Shown: positions 6,833 to 14,668 of the stretch, piece by piece | How positions within the stretch are numbered: the stretch's first letter is position 1 | How the letters are laid out: each line of letters starts with the position of its first letter | Assembly (NCBI GenBank): GCA_045585895.1 | Contig: JAZMZI010000117.1 | Location: 1 to 18,926 of the forward strand | Length of the DNA stretch: 18,926 nt | Direction of reading: 5' to 3' | From: SVTX01 sp045585895 | Lineage (GTDB): Bacteria > Bacillota > Clostridia > Oscillospirales > CAG-272 | Translations under genes and position numbers: made by a program | Notes under the pieces: generated by a model | The model's input: only the letters and a program-made list of their open reading frames with translations | Told to the model about the DNA's origin: nothing | The model's database searches: none

Positions 6833-8527
6833 ATGAAAAAACAAACCTACGTCGAAATAATGGACAGAGCTTTCAAGTCCTATACCAAAGAACAGATAAC
6901 CGATTATTATGAGCGAGTAAAGCGCGAAGGTCTCTCCGAGCACGGCTTTCCGCGCCTTACGGCAAACCTTGGAATTCTTATCTGCAACGGAAGACACACG
7001 GAGCTTTTGCCCCTTTTCACCGATCTTATGGATCTCTGTTGCGATCAAATGCCGAAAGTTCACGCGGCAAACGATTTTTCGGTGCGCGAGATCGTTACTT
7101 GCATAGTAGCCGTTGAAAAATCCGGTATTCTGCCCAAGGAGAAGACGAATGAGTGGCGAGACGCTATTGCGTCCCTTGAGCCTAAAAAGTGCTACGATTG
7201 CATAGCTGTCCACCCCACTCAGATCATAGGTAACTGGTCGCTATTCAACGCGGTCAGCGAATACGCGAGGATATGGGGCGGCTTTACCGCAAAAGAATCG
7301 GTAGAGGATTATATGGATCTCCAGCTTGCCACGCAGATACGTCAAGTAGACGAGAACGGAATGTATATGGATGCCGCGCATCAGCCGTATGGGGGATACG
7401 TTTATCCGATTTTGTACGACTACGTTCCAAGAGTGTTGTTCGCATTTCTTATCCTTTTCGGATACGAGGGCGAGCACAAGGAGGCGATAATATCGGCTCT
7501 TGAAAAGAGCGCCGACCTGACACTTAAAATGCAATCCGTTACGGGTGAGATACCCTTCGGCGGAAGAAGCGCGCAGTTTATGCACAATGAGTGCACCGAG
7601 GCGGCTATGCTTGAATTTTACGCAACGTATTTTTCCCGTAAGGGCGACTGCAAAAAAGCGGGAGAGTTCAAGAGAGCAGCCCGCTTGGCGGCTGAAAACG
7701 TCCTTTATTGGTTTGACGCCGCGCCGATGAAGCACGTCAAAAACCGCTATTCCATCGAAAGCAAGGTGGGATGCGAGGCTTACGCGTATTTTGATAAATA
7801 TATGATAACCTCGGCATCTATGGCTTATCTTGCATATCTTTATGCCGACGATGAGATCGAAGAGTTCGAGACCTGCCCCGCCATAGAAGGCGGCTACGTT
7901 GCGAAGACGAGCGAGCGATTCCACAAGTATTTTCTCAACAATGGCGGCTACTTTGTTGAGATAGATACCAATGCCGATAAGCATTATGAAGGCTCGGGTG
8001 TTGGCAGAGTGCAAAGGCTTGGTGCGCCCCCTCAGATATGTCTCTCTTCGGGATTTTCGAGTCATCCGAGCTACGTCATAGACGGAAAAAATTCTACGTC
8101 CTTGTCCCTGTGCGCGTCGGCACTCGTTGGAGATAGGGTGTATATCGGCGCGGAGGGCAAATACACGGTTGATCTTATCGAAGCCAAAGACGACGAGTGC
8201 GTAGCAGAGCTTACCTGTATCGTGGACGATATGAGTCTTTCCGAAAAGATAACCGTAAGCCAAAAGGGCGTTGAGATAGCTTCCTCTGCCGTTGCCGATA
8301 AGGTGGGGATAGAGGTGCCCGTCTTTGCCTTTGACGGTATAGAATTCGCTCATATAAAAATGACGGATAAGGAAATAACCGCAGAGTACAAGTGCCACAC
8401 CGTAAGATATACCACCACGGGACGGTTCTTCGACTTGAAGGAAGATATTTGCAACCGTAACGGAAGGTACCGCCGATTCAGAGCCGTCGGCGAAGGAAGC
8501 GTCGGCTTAAAGATAGTGATAGACTGA
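6833..8527 (+). CDS. Unassigned 564-residue protein, probable (alpha/alpha)-toroid carbohydrate enzyme
   Basis: I do not recognise a named family. Residues 1 to about 350 look mostly helical, with repeated aromatic-rich segments. NWSLFNAVSEYARIW (134-148), YDYVPR (195-200) and GEIPFGGRSAQFMHNE (238-253) look like conserved active-site-type motifs. Residues about 370-564 are beta-rich. This order, a helical toroid followed by a beta-sandwich, resembles polysaccharide lyases and some unsaturated-glycuronyl or glycoside hydrolases, but that is inference from architecture. No signal peptide or membrane segment is seen, so it is probably cytoplasmic. AAGGAG lies upstream of the ATG. The downstream AraC regulator starts one nt after its stop, and GH28-like and GH99-like genes follow, which supports a role in plant or host glycan breakdown. 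No convincing promoter was found between the repeat and the start. Confidence 0.7.
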   Translation: MKKQTYVEIMDRAFKSYTKEQITDYYERVKREGLSEHGFPRLTANLGILICNGRHTELLPLFTDLMDLCCDQMPKVHAANDFSVREIVTCIVAVEKSGILPKEKTNEWRDAIASLEPKKCYDCIAVHPTQIIGNWSLFNAVSEYARIWGGFTAKESVEDYMDLQLATQIRQVDENGMYMDAAHQPYGGYVYPILYDYVPRVLFAFLILFGYEGEHKEAIISALEKSADLTLKMQSVTGEIPFGGRSAQFMHNECTEAAMLEFYATYFSRKGDCKKAGEFKRAARLAAENVLYWFDAAPMKHVKNRYSIESKVGCEAYAYFDKYMITSASMAYLAYLYADDEIEEFETCPAIEGGYVAKTSERFHKYFLNNGGYFVEIDTNADKHYEGSGVGRVQRLGAPPQICLSSGFSSHPSYVIDGKNSTSLSLCASALVGDRVYIGAEGKYTVDLIEAKDDECVAELTCIVDDMSLSEKITVSQKGVEIASSAVADKVGIEVPVFAFDGIEFAHIKMTDKEITAEYKCHTVRYTTTGRFFDLKEDICNRNGRYRRFRAVGEGSVGLKIVID

Positions 8528-8528
8528 T

Positions 8529-9383
8529 ATGGGAGCATTTAAAAGTCGGGATAAAAACGAATACTTTTTAAATAACGATTACGAGATAAACAAGGTAAAG
8601 CTTGCGGAAGATCTTGATGAGCACACCCACGATTTCGTTGAGATGGTCTATACCGTAAGCGGCAAGGGAATACATAAGGTGGACGGCAAGGAATATCACG
8701 TCAAGAGCGGAGATCTGCTCGTTATAAACTATCATTGCCGCCACTCGGTATATCCCTCCGAAGCGCTCAACTACGTCGATATAATGCTGAAGCCCGAATA
8801 CGTAAACGAGACCCTGAAGGACACCGACGATATTTTCCTGCTTTTGCAGTTAAGCGATTTTTCGGATTTTGCGGGCGGTATCGTTAAGGATAATCTTCTG
8901 CTCAGCTTCGACGGAGAGGAAAAGCAGAGAATAGAGCTTTTGCTGGGCTGGACCTTTGAGGAGCAGAATTCCTCCGCGCCTGCGGGGAAATTGGTCATCC
9001 GTTCGGCGCTTTCTATGCTCTTGAGCCTCGTTTTCAGAAAAATGAGCGAGCAGAAACGCACCGCCCCTGCCGTCGACGACCGCTTGCTTGCCTATATAGA
9101 GCGAAATTGCGGAGAGAAGCTTTTGATAAATGAGATAGCTTCTCTCTGCGGTTATTCCACCGAGCATTTTTCAAGACTTTTCAAAAAATACACGGGTAGA
9201 TCCCCCGTCGAGTATATTTCCGAATGTCGCATAAAAAAAGCAAAAGGCTTGCTGCAAAACACTGATAAGCCTATAGAAAGTATAATCTCCGAGTGCGGCT
9301 TTTCAAACAGAACGGCATTTTTTAAAAAGTTTTCGGAATGTGAGGGCGTTACCCCTTCAAAATTCAGAAAAAATCAAAAATGA
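8529..9383 (+). CDS. AraC-family transcriptional regulator with cupin sensor domain
   Basis: The 284-residue protein has an N-terminal cupin sugar-binding fold, visible as DEHTHDFVEMVY (30-41) and a glycine/histidine-rich second half (GKGIHKVDGKEYHVKSGD, 45-62). A C-terminal AraC double helix-turn-helix follows (about 183-284), with LCGYSTEHFSRLFKKYTG (206-223) and CGFSNRTAFFKKFSE (256-270). Such proteins usually activate adjacent carbohydrate genes when a sugar binds the cupin. The ATG starts one nt after the stop of the upstream gene without a good ribosome binding site, so translation is probably coupled. A strong terminator follows. The likely targets are its own operon and the GH28/GH99-like pair downstream, which is inference from position. 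Confidence 0.92.
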   Translation: MGAFKSRDKNEYFLNNDYEINKVKLAEDLDEHTHDFVEMVYTVSGKGIHKVDGKEYHVKSGDLLVINYHCRHSVYPSEALNYVDIMLKPEYVNETLKDTDDIFLLLQLSDFSDFAGGIVKDNLLLSFDGEEKQRIELLLGWTFEEQNSSAPAGKLVIRSALSMLLSLVFRKMSEQKRTAPAVDDRLLAYIERNCGEKLLINEIASLCGYSTEHFSRLFKKYTGRSPVEYISECRIKKAKGLLQNTDKPIESIISECGFSNRTAFFKKFSECEGVTPSKFRKNQK

Positions 9384-9394
9384 ATACTTTTTAT

Positions 9395-9428
9395 ATCGGA
9401 AATAAATCTTGTTATTTCCGATTTTTTA
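9395..9428 (+). terminator. Intrinsic terminator after the AraC gene
   Basis: ATCGGAAATAA (9395-9405) pairs perfectly with 9412-9422 around a 6-nt loop and runs into TTTTTT. The -35 box of the next promoter lies in its loop and descending arm. Confidence 0.88.
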
Positions 9429-9437
9429 TTTTATAAT
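9409..9437 (+). promoter_or_regulatory. Predicted promoter of the GH28/GH99-like pair, overlapping the terminator
   Basis: TTGTTA (9409-9414) and TATAAT (9432-9437) are 17 nt apart. The -35 box is weak while the -10 is perfect, which suits an activator-dependent promoter, possibly served by the adjacent AraC protein. Predicted start is near 9444, about 31 nt before the ATG. Confidence 0.65.
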
Positions 9438-9474
9438 GTAGTTGTAAATATCATTTCCAAAAGGAGATAGTGAA

Positions 9475-10971
9475 ATGTTTACCTATTCTAAATTCGAACA
9501 CGAATACGACATCGACATCTTTAAAATGCAGGCGCCTCTTTCCGAGGACTATCGCGTGTACGCGAGGGGAGAGGAGATTCCCGTTTACACCTGCCGAATC
9601 TCCAAGTATTCCTTCAATACCTGGTGGCCGGGGCATCAGAGACCCTTTGATCAATCCGTGCCCTGCTCCTATATAAATCTCGTGGGCGACGAGGCGGTTA
9701 CGCTTGAGATAGAGGCGAAAAAGCCACACAGCCGCGTTATGCTGAAGCCCTACAGCAAGGGGCTTGAGTATGCCGAGAAGGACGGCGTAATTACGGTTGA
9801 GCTTCGGGAAAACGGACATTACGTTCTTGAGCTTGACGACCACATGGGACTTCTATACATTTTTTACTCTGCTCCCATCACGTGTCCCGATCCCGAGAGT
9901 GTGACCTATTATTTCGGTCCCGGCATCCACTATCCGAGGCAGATAAACCTGAAAAGCGGAGATCGCGTCTATATCGACAAGGATGCGCTGGTCTACGGCT
10001 GTCTGTTGGCTCACGAAGCGGATAACGTGGAGATCTTCGGCAACGGAATCCTTGACGACAGCGGCGAGGAGCGAATTGCCAAGCACTGTTATGAGGACTA
10101 TACCGTTGGCAATATGAAGTTTTACGATTGCAGGAATCTTTCTGTTCGCGGTGTGGGAATGACGAATTCTGCCATTTGGTGTCTCAACCTCTTTCATTGC
10201 TTTGACGTAAGCGTGGAGGACATCAAGATCTTCGGTCAATGGCGGTACAATACCGACGGAATCGACATTTGTAACTGTCAGAATATCAGCATCAAGAATT
10301 CCTTCGTCCATTCCTTCGACGATACTATCACCATAAAAGGCATTTTGCGCTATCAAAAGACCGACAACAAGAATATTCACATCGAGGGCTGTACCCTTTG
10401 GTGCGATTGGGGTAAGACCTGCGAGATTGGAATTGAGACCGCCTGCCACGAATACGATAACATTTCATTCCTAAACTGCGATATTCTTCGTCCCGGAGGT
10501 ATTGCCTGTGATATTGCCAACGGCTACACCGCTTATATCCACAATATCCGTTTTGAGAATATCCGCGTCGAATACAATTCCTTTGACACTCCCGAGCAGC
10601 TGCAGGAGTCCGACGATATGGAGTATACCCGCCAAAACGAGACGGCGCTTCCCGCGCTTATCGTTATCCATAACAATAAGTATGACAACAGCTGCGGAAC
10701 TAATTATTCAGCCTTTTCGGGCAATGCCGTAAGCGAAAAAACCGCATGGGTCACAGACGTGGTTTGCAAGGATATTACCGTTTATTACGACGACGGCGTG
10801 CCGCTGACAAACGGAAAGCCTACGATCTCGGTGACTCTCTGTAATAACGGCAGAGACGGCGCGAGATTTGAGAATATCTCCATTGAAAATATAGTCTGCA
10901 ACGGCAAGCGACTTGATAAAGAGGACGTTATCTTCTACCTTTCGGGTCAGAATGAATACAGCTTTAAATAA
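9475..10971 (+). CDS. GH28-like right-handed beta-helix glycosidase (divergent)
   Basis: GH28 enzymes hydrolyse galacturonan and related pectic chains. The 498-residue protein has a beta-rich N-terminal domain (about 1-140), then a parallel beta-helix beginning at GPGIHYPRQINLKSGD (148-163). Within it YNTDGIDICNC (258-268) and FDDTITIKG (281-289) supply the three acidic residues expected of GH28: Asp261, Asp282 and Asp283. The next canonical blocks, GHG with catalytic-site His and the RIK arginine motif, are not visible; GKTCEIGIET (313-322) lies where GHG is expected. It may therefore be a relative with another specificity. No signal peptide is seen. AAAGGAG sits about 9 nt before the ATG, and the GH99-like gene follows after 44 nt as an operon partner. 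Family level is fairly sure, substrate is not. Confidence 0.82.
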   Translation: MFTYSKFEHEYDIDIFKMQAPLSEDYRVYARGEEIPVYTCRISKYSFNTWWPGHQRPFDQSVPCSYINLVGDEAVTLEIEAKKPHSRVMLKPYSKGLEYAEKDGVITVELRENGHYVLELDDHMGLLYIFYSAPITCPDPESVTYYFGPGIHYPRQINLKSGDRVYIDKDALVYGCLLAHEADNVEIFGNGILDDSGEERIAKHCYEDYTVGNMKFYDCRNLSVRGVGMTNSAIWCLNLFHCFDVSVEDIKIFGQWRYNTDGIDICNCQNISIKNSFVHSFDDTITIKGILRYQKTDNKNIHIEGCTLWCDWGKTCEIGIETACHEYDNISFLNCDILRPGGIACDIANGYTAYIHNIRFENIRVEYNSFDTPEQLQESDDMEYTRQNETALPALIVIHNNKYDNSCGTNYSAFSGNAVSEKTAWVTDVVCKDITVYYDDGVPLTNGKPTISVTLCNNGRDGARFENISIENIVCNGKRLDKEDVIFYLSGQNEYSFK

Positions 10972-11015
10972 AACGTACGGTCTTGAAGGAATTTTTGAAT
11001 TTGAGGAGAGCAGAT

Positions 11016-12140
11016 ATGCAAAAATATGATATAGCCGCATACATTTGGCCCGCGTATACGGGAAGAGAATTGAGATCGAGAATTTTTTGGCCCGAGGGAA
11101 TCGGGGAATGGCAGACCGTCCGCGACTGCGTGGTGGATACCCCCGAATATAAGTGGGACAGAAAGCCCGTTTGGGGCTACCAAGATGAGGCGGATCCCGC
11201 TGTCATGGAATTTCAGATCGAGGAAGCGACCAAATACGGCGTAAACGTATTCATTTACGATTGGTATTGGTACGATCACCGCCCATATCTTGAGAATTGT
11301 CTTAACGAAGGCTTCCTTGGTGCGAAGAATAATGAGAAGATGAAATTCTTCCTTATGTGGGCAAACCATGACGTGAATTATGCTTGGGATAAGAGAATAT
11401 CCGACACCATTTGGTATGCTCCCGTAAACGTTTGGGAGGGGGCGCAGGATAGAGCTGAATTTGACAAGGTCGTTCACAGAGTCATCGATAAGTATTTCTC
11501 GCGTCCAAACTATTATAAGATCGACGGTGAGCCCGTGTTCATGATCTACGACGTTGAAAATCTCGTAAAGGGTCTTGGCGGAATCGAGAAGACACTTGAG
11601 GCTCTTGAATATTTCAGAGCCGAGACCGTCAAGGCGGGGCATAAGGGTCTCCATCTTCAGCTTACGGGCTGGGGCGAGCGGCAGACCAACGTCAGCGGTG
11701 TTGACTCCGAGAGAACCATGTCTACAAAGGAGGTCGTTCCCGCGCTTGGCTTTGACAGCATCACCAACTATCAGTTCGTTCATATCGTGGTTATGAACCG
11801 CCATTATAAAGAAATACTTGATATAATGAAGAACGAATATGCGCGAATGGACAAAGATTACAGCGTGCCCTACTATCCTCACGTCTCTGTGGGCTGGGAT
11901 AATAACCCCAGATTCAATAATCACCTCGATACCGTTTGCTTCGGAAACACCCCCGAATTGTTCGAGGAGGGTCTCCGCATGGCAAAGGAATACGTTGACA
12001 CCCATCCTAATCTCAAAGCTCCGCTCATTACCGTCAACAGCTGGAACGAGTGGACCGAGACCAGTTACCTTGAACCCGATAACGTTTACGGTTACGGTTA
12101 TCTCGAGGCTGTCAAGAGAGTTTTTGTCGACGAAGAATAA
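11016..12140 (+). CDS. GH99-like (WbsX-type) glycoside hydrolase domain protein
   Basis: The 374-residue protein matches the WbsX/GH99-like barrel family (usually annotated as glycosyltransferase WbsX or GH99-like domain). It opens with the strand IAAYIWPAYTG (6-16), continues with YGVNVFIYDWYWYDHRP (74-90) and FFLMWANHDVNYAW (111-124), and ends with VNSWNEWTETSYLEPD (340-355). In characterised bacterial GH99 endomannosidases two glutamates three residues apart in the WNEW segment are catalytic; Glu345 and Glu348 have that spacing. Whether this member is a hydrolase and on what glycan is unknown; pectic or xylan side chains would fit the neighbours. I start at ATG 11016 after GAGGAGAG rather than an in-frame TTG at 10983. 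No signal peptide is present. A terminator follows directly. Confidence 0.85.
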   Translation: MQKYDIAAYIWPAYTGRELRSRIFWPEGIGEWQTVRDCVVDTPEYKWDRKPVWGYQDEADPAVMEFQIEEATKYGVNVFIYDWYWYDHRPYLENCLNEGFLGAKNNEKMKFFLMWANHDVNYAWDKRISDTIWYAPVNVWEGAQDRAEFDKVVHRVIDKYFSRPNYYKIDGEPVFMIYDVENLVKGLGGIEKTLEALEYFRAETVKAGHKGLHLQLTGWGERQTNVSGVDSERTMSTKEVVPALGFDSITNYQFVHIVVMNRHYKEILDIMKNEYARMDKDYSVPYYPHVSVGWDNNPRFNNHLDTVCFGNTPELFEEGLRMAKEYVDTHPNLKAPLITVNSWNEWTETSYLEPDNVYGYGYLEAVKRVFVDEE

Positions 12141-12148
12141 TTATACAC

Positions 12149-12185
12149 AAAAAAGACGGAATTTTCAGAAAATTTCGTCTTTTTT
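12149..12185 (+). terminator. Intrinsic terminator after the GH99-like gene
   Basis: AAAAAAGACGGAATTT (12149-12164) pairs with 12170-12185 with a single G-T wobble and ends in a run of T. The A-rich ascending arm means it can also work on the opposite strand. Confidence 0.85.
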
Positions 12186-12200
12186 GGCATATATTTTTTC

Positions 12201-12229
12201 TTGACAATTTTTAATATTTGTAGTATAAT
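12201..12229 (+). promoter_or_regulatory. Perfect consensus sigma-A promoter of the SCP2-like gene
   Basis: TTGACA (12201-12206) and TATAAT (12224-12229) are separated by 17 nt. TGTCAA at 12229-12234 is the inverse of the -35 hexamer and overlaps the end of the -10 box; this may be chance. Confidence 0.85.
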
Positions 12230-12265
12230 GTCAAAGGTAAAAAATAAAGAATCGAGGATATAAAA

Positions 12266-12622
12266 ATGACTTTTATTGAAGCTTACGAAAAGATCAAGGC
12301 GGCTATGGAGAGATCCAACCCCGCAGAAATCGAAGGACACCTTGCGATCCAGGTAAACCTTAACGACGAGGACGCACAGGGCATTATGTATATCGAGGTC
12401 AAGGATGGTCAGCTCTTTGTTGAGCCTTACGATTACGTAGACCGCGACGCTATCCTTACCGCATCCTGCAAGGACATCGTTCGTGTAATGGGCGGCAGAC
12501 TGGGTTACGACAAGGCAGTCGCAAACGGCGTTTTCGTAATTGAAGGCGACGCGGAAAAGGCTGCTGAGCTGAAGAAGCTGGTAGTTAAGGCAACCAGAAA
12601 GCCTTGCGCTAAAAAGGCATAA
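12266..12622 (+). CDS. Small SCP2 sterol-binding-fold protein
   Basis: The 118-residue protein is a single SCP2-like domain, a small alpha/beta fold with a hydrophobic pocket that binds lipids or other apolar ligands. The visible pattern is the strand series from AIQVNLNDEDAQGIMYIEV (27-45), then DAILTASCKDIVRVMGGRLG (60-79) and a final VANGVFVIEGD strand (about 85-95), followed by a lysine-rich tail. Bacterial stand-alone members are mostly uncharacterised, so no reaction is assigned. GAGGAT lies ahead of the ATG. It is transcribed alone from a perfect consensus promoter and ends at a bidirectional terminator, which suggests steady, fairly strong expression. No membrane segment or signal peptide is seen. 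Confidence 0.82.
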   Translation: MTFIEAYEKIKAAMERSNPAEIEGHLAIQVNLNDEDAQGIMYIEVKDGQLFVEPYDYVDRDAILTASCKDIVRVMGGRLGYDKAVANGVFVIEGDAEKAAELKKLVVKATRKPCAKKA

Positions 12623-12637
12623 CGTAAAAAGTAAAAT

Positions 12638-12681
12638 AAAACGGGTCGGCTCAAATCCTTTCGTTTGAGTCGACCCGTTTT
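12638..12681. terminator. Bidirectional intrinsic terminator
   Basis: An 18-bp stem (12638-12655 with 12664-12681, one G-T wobble) encloses an 8-nt loop, with A-rich and T-rich flanks on both sides. It sits between the convergent SCP2-like and DUF1846 genes and should serve both. Confidence 0.9.
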
Positions 12682-12686
12682 GTATA

Positions 12687-14180
12687 TTATTTCGCGTGAT
12701 ATAATTTCTTAACCTGATATTTGGGCTCGCAGGTGACGTTGACGCCAAGCTTCTTGAAGGTGCGGCTGTCAGTCATGGAAAGGATGACCGATGAATGTGC
12801 CTCACAGTCCTTCAGCTTGTCCAGCTGATCCATAGCGAGAGCCGCTTGAGGAGAGGTCACCGCGCTGATCGAAAGTGCGATAAGCACCTCGTCGATGTGG
12901 AGCCTTGGGTTGCGGTTGCCGAGATGGTCGACCTTCAGGTGCTGAACGGGTTCGATGATCGAGGGCGAGATAAGCTGCGCCGCGTCATCGATCCCCGCAA
13001 GATATTTGAGGGCGTTGAGAATGAGTGCCGCGCTTGCACCGAGAAGAGATGAGGTCTTGCCCGTCAGTATAGTTCCGTCGGGCATCTGCATAGCCGCTGC
13101 GGGCGCGCCCGTAGCTTCTGCCTTATCGTTAGCCGCTGCAACGACGGGGCGGTCGTGCACCGTAATGTTAGCCTGCTTCATAAGAAGGTCAAGCTTACCC
13201 ACAACGTCGGTGCCCGAGTTGTTCATGTTTTCCTTTTGGTCGCAAAGAGCCGCGTAGTAACGGCGGATTATTTCCTGCTTGGACGCGTCGCGGCAAGCTT
13301 CATCGTCAAAAATGCAGTTGCCTGCCATATTAACGCCCATATCGGTGGGAGACTTATAGGGAGAGCTGCCGTATATCTTTTTGAAGGTTGCTTCAAGGAC
13401 GGGGAAGGTCTCAACGTCTCTGTTATAATTTACAGTGGTTTTGCCGTAAGCTTCAAGGTGGAAGGGGTCGATCATATTGACGTCGTTGAGGTCTGCGGTT
13501 GCCGCCTCGTAAGCGAGGTTTACGGGGTGCTTTAGGGGAATGTTCCAGATGGGGAAGGTCTCAAACTTCGCGTATCCCGCCTTGACTCCGCGGAGATTCT
13601 CGTGATAGAGCTGAGAGAGACAGACCGCCAGCTTTCCGCTTCCGGGACCGGGTGCGGTGACTATAACCAGCTTTCTTTCGGTCTCAATATATTCGTTTTT
13701 GCCGTATCCCTGCTCGCTGACAATACCTTCAACGTTGTAAGGATAACCCGCGATTGAGTAGTGATGGTAGACCTTAACGCCGAGGCTCTTAAGCTTGTTT
13801 GCAAATTGCTGTGCAGACGCCTGAGACTCGTATCTTGTAAGGACTACGCTTCCAACGTAAAGTCCTACGCTGCGGAAAGCGTCGATAAGACGGAGCACGT
13901 CGAGGTCGTAGGTGATGCCGAGGTCGCCTCTTACCTTGTTCTTTTCGATATCCGCCGCGTTGATAACTATAACTATCTCTGCGTCTTCCTTAAGCTGGAG
14001 AAGCATCTGAAGCTTGGAGTCGGGAGCAAATCCCGGCAGCACGCGCGCCGCGTGAAAGTCGTCAAAAAGCTTGCCGCCAAACTCAAGATAGAGCTTGCCG
14101 CCAAACTGCGCTATTCTCTCGCGAATGTGCTTGGATTGCAATTCAAGATATTTTTCATTATCAAAGCCGATCTTACACAT
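12687..14180 (-). CDS. UPF0371/DUF1846 family protein
   Basis: The 497-residue protein matches UPF0371 (DUF1846) along its length, including the typical opening MCKIGFDNEKYLELQ (1-15) and the RIAQFGGKLYLEFGGKLFDD stretch (22-41). TAPGPGSGK (175-183) resembles a nucleotide P-loop but misses the Walker A pattern by one position (Pro where Gly or Ala is expected). Several conserved His/Asp/Cys segments (for example MIDPFHLEAYGKTTVNYNRD, about 236-255) could form a metal or substrate site. Its function is not established in any organism that I can cite. It is cytoplasmic by appearance. GAGGTG lies 5 nt before the ATG, the gene stands alone with its own promoter, and it converges on the SCP2-like gene. 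It diverges from the T-box leader of ilvA. Confidence 0.9.
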   Translation of the reverse strand: MCKIGFDNEKYLELQSKHIRERIAQFGGKLYLEFGGKLFDDFHAARVLPGFAPDSKLQMLLQLKEDAEIVIVINAADIEKNKVRGDLGITYDLDVLRLIDAFRSVGLYVGSVVLTRYESQASAQQFANKLKSLGVKVYHHYSIAGYPYNVEGIVSEQGYGKNEYIETERKLVIVTAPGPGSGKLAVCLSQLYHENLRGVKAGYAKFETFPIWNIPLKHPVNLAYEAATADLNDVNMIDPFHLEAYGKTTVNYNRDVETFPVLEATFKKIYGSSPYKSPTDMGVNMAGNCIFDDEACRDASKQEIIRRYYAALCDQKENMNNSGTDVVGKLDLLMKQANITVHDRPVVAAANDKAEATGAPAAAMQMPDGTILTGKTSSLLGASAALILNALKYLAGIDDAAQLISPSIIEPVQHLKVDHLGNRNPRLHIDEVLIALSISAVTSPQAALAMDQLDKLKDCEAHSSVILSMTDSRTFKKLGVNVTCEPKYQVKKLYHAK

Positions 14181-14219
14181 AGAGACACCTCGATTCTACG
14201 TACCAACAATACAAACTTA

Positions 14220-14248
14220 ATTATATCACAAATAAATCGCTTTTTCAA
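14220..14248 (-). promoter_or_regulatory. Predicted sigma-A promoter of the DUF1846 gene
   Basis: On the minus strand TTGAAA (14243-14248) and TATAAT (14220-14225) are 17 nt apart, about 40 nt before the start codon. The remaining 14249-14347 stretch up to the divergent ilvA promoter is AT-rich with no further feature seen. Confidence 0.75.
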
Positions 14249-14347
14249 CACAAATTCAAACTTTTTGCGAAAATTTTTATCTCGAAAATTTGTTAATAAT
14301 GACCAAAAACCGAGATTTGGCAGTAAAATGATTCTACAAATCCGATA

Positions 14348-14376
14348 TTGACAATACAGGCGAATAGTATTATAAT
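14348..14376 (+). promoter_or_regulatory. Perfect consensus sigma-A promoter of the ilvA T-box leader
   Basis: TTGACA (14348-14353) and TATAAT (14371-14376) are 17 nt apart. Transcription should start near 14383, just before the first conserved bases of the T-box leader. A maximally strong promoter fits control by leader termination. Confidence 0.88.
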
Positions 14377-14382
14377 AAATGA

Positions 14383-14626
14383 AAGCGTTGATGAGGAGCG
14401 ATACCCTCAAGAATCCTTTCAGAGAGCCGTCGGCAGGTGTGAGACGGTAGGACAGAGAGTATTAAATCACCTCGGAGCCCGTCGCCCAAAGCGCAAGCCG
14501 GTAGACCGACGCGTAGCTTCTGCGTTAAAGAAGAGCGTATAAATCTGTACGTGATTACTGAAAGAGTGGTATAGCGAGACCGTTATGTATTTTGTGGGTT
14601 CGTCTCTTTGGGAGATGGACTTTTTT
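14383..14626 (+). promoter_or_regulatory. T-box leader of ilvA, isoleucine (AUC) specifier
   Basis: T-box leaders bind uncharged tRNA and then let transcription read into the gene. Conserved parts seen are AAAGCGTTGATGAGGAGCG near the 5' end, CAGAGAGC and GGTGTGAGAC in stem I, and the T-box core AGAGTGGTATAGCGAG (14563-14578). TGGT in the core predicts discriminator base A on the tRNA. GAGG at the start of stem I can pair with CCTC just after ATCA, placing ATC (14466-14468) as the specifier, an Ile codon that matches the isoleucine-pathway gene ilvA. The core differs from the usual GGTACCGCG by TA for CC. GAGAC (14576-14580) can pair with GTCTC (14602-14606), which also forms the terminator, giving the expected switch. 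Confidence 0.9.
14598..14626 (+). terminator. Terminator of the ilvA T-box
   Basis: GTTCGTCTC (14598-14606) pairs with 14612-14620 including two G-T wobbles, around a 5-nt loop, and is followed by six T. It is mutually exclusive with the antiterminator helix. Confidence 0.85.
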
Positions 14627-14668
14627 GTTTGTATATGGAAAAAGCTATGAAAAGAAAGGAAAAACATT

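Noticed and set aside
7241..8398. 385-codon open frame on the minus strand opposite the 564-residue protein
   Set aside because: The plus-strand gene has a ribosome binding site, conserved-looking motifs and coupling to the AraC gene; the antisense frame has none of these.
10983..11015. Upstream TTG start extending the GH99-like protein by 11 residues
   Set aside because: GAGGAGAG directly precedes the ATG at 11016, and the extension overlaps this site.
10947..12005. 352-codon open frame on the minus strand opposite the GH99-like gene
   Set aside because: Shadow of a well-supported GH99-like gene; no motif or start signal.
12201..12234. TTGACA/TGTCAA inverted pair around the SCP2-like promoter as an operator
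   Set aside because: The arms are only six bases, and one is simply the -35 consensus, so chance is likely.
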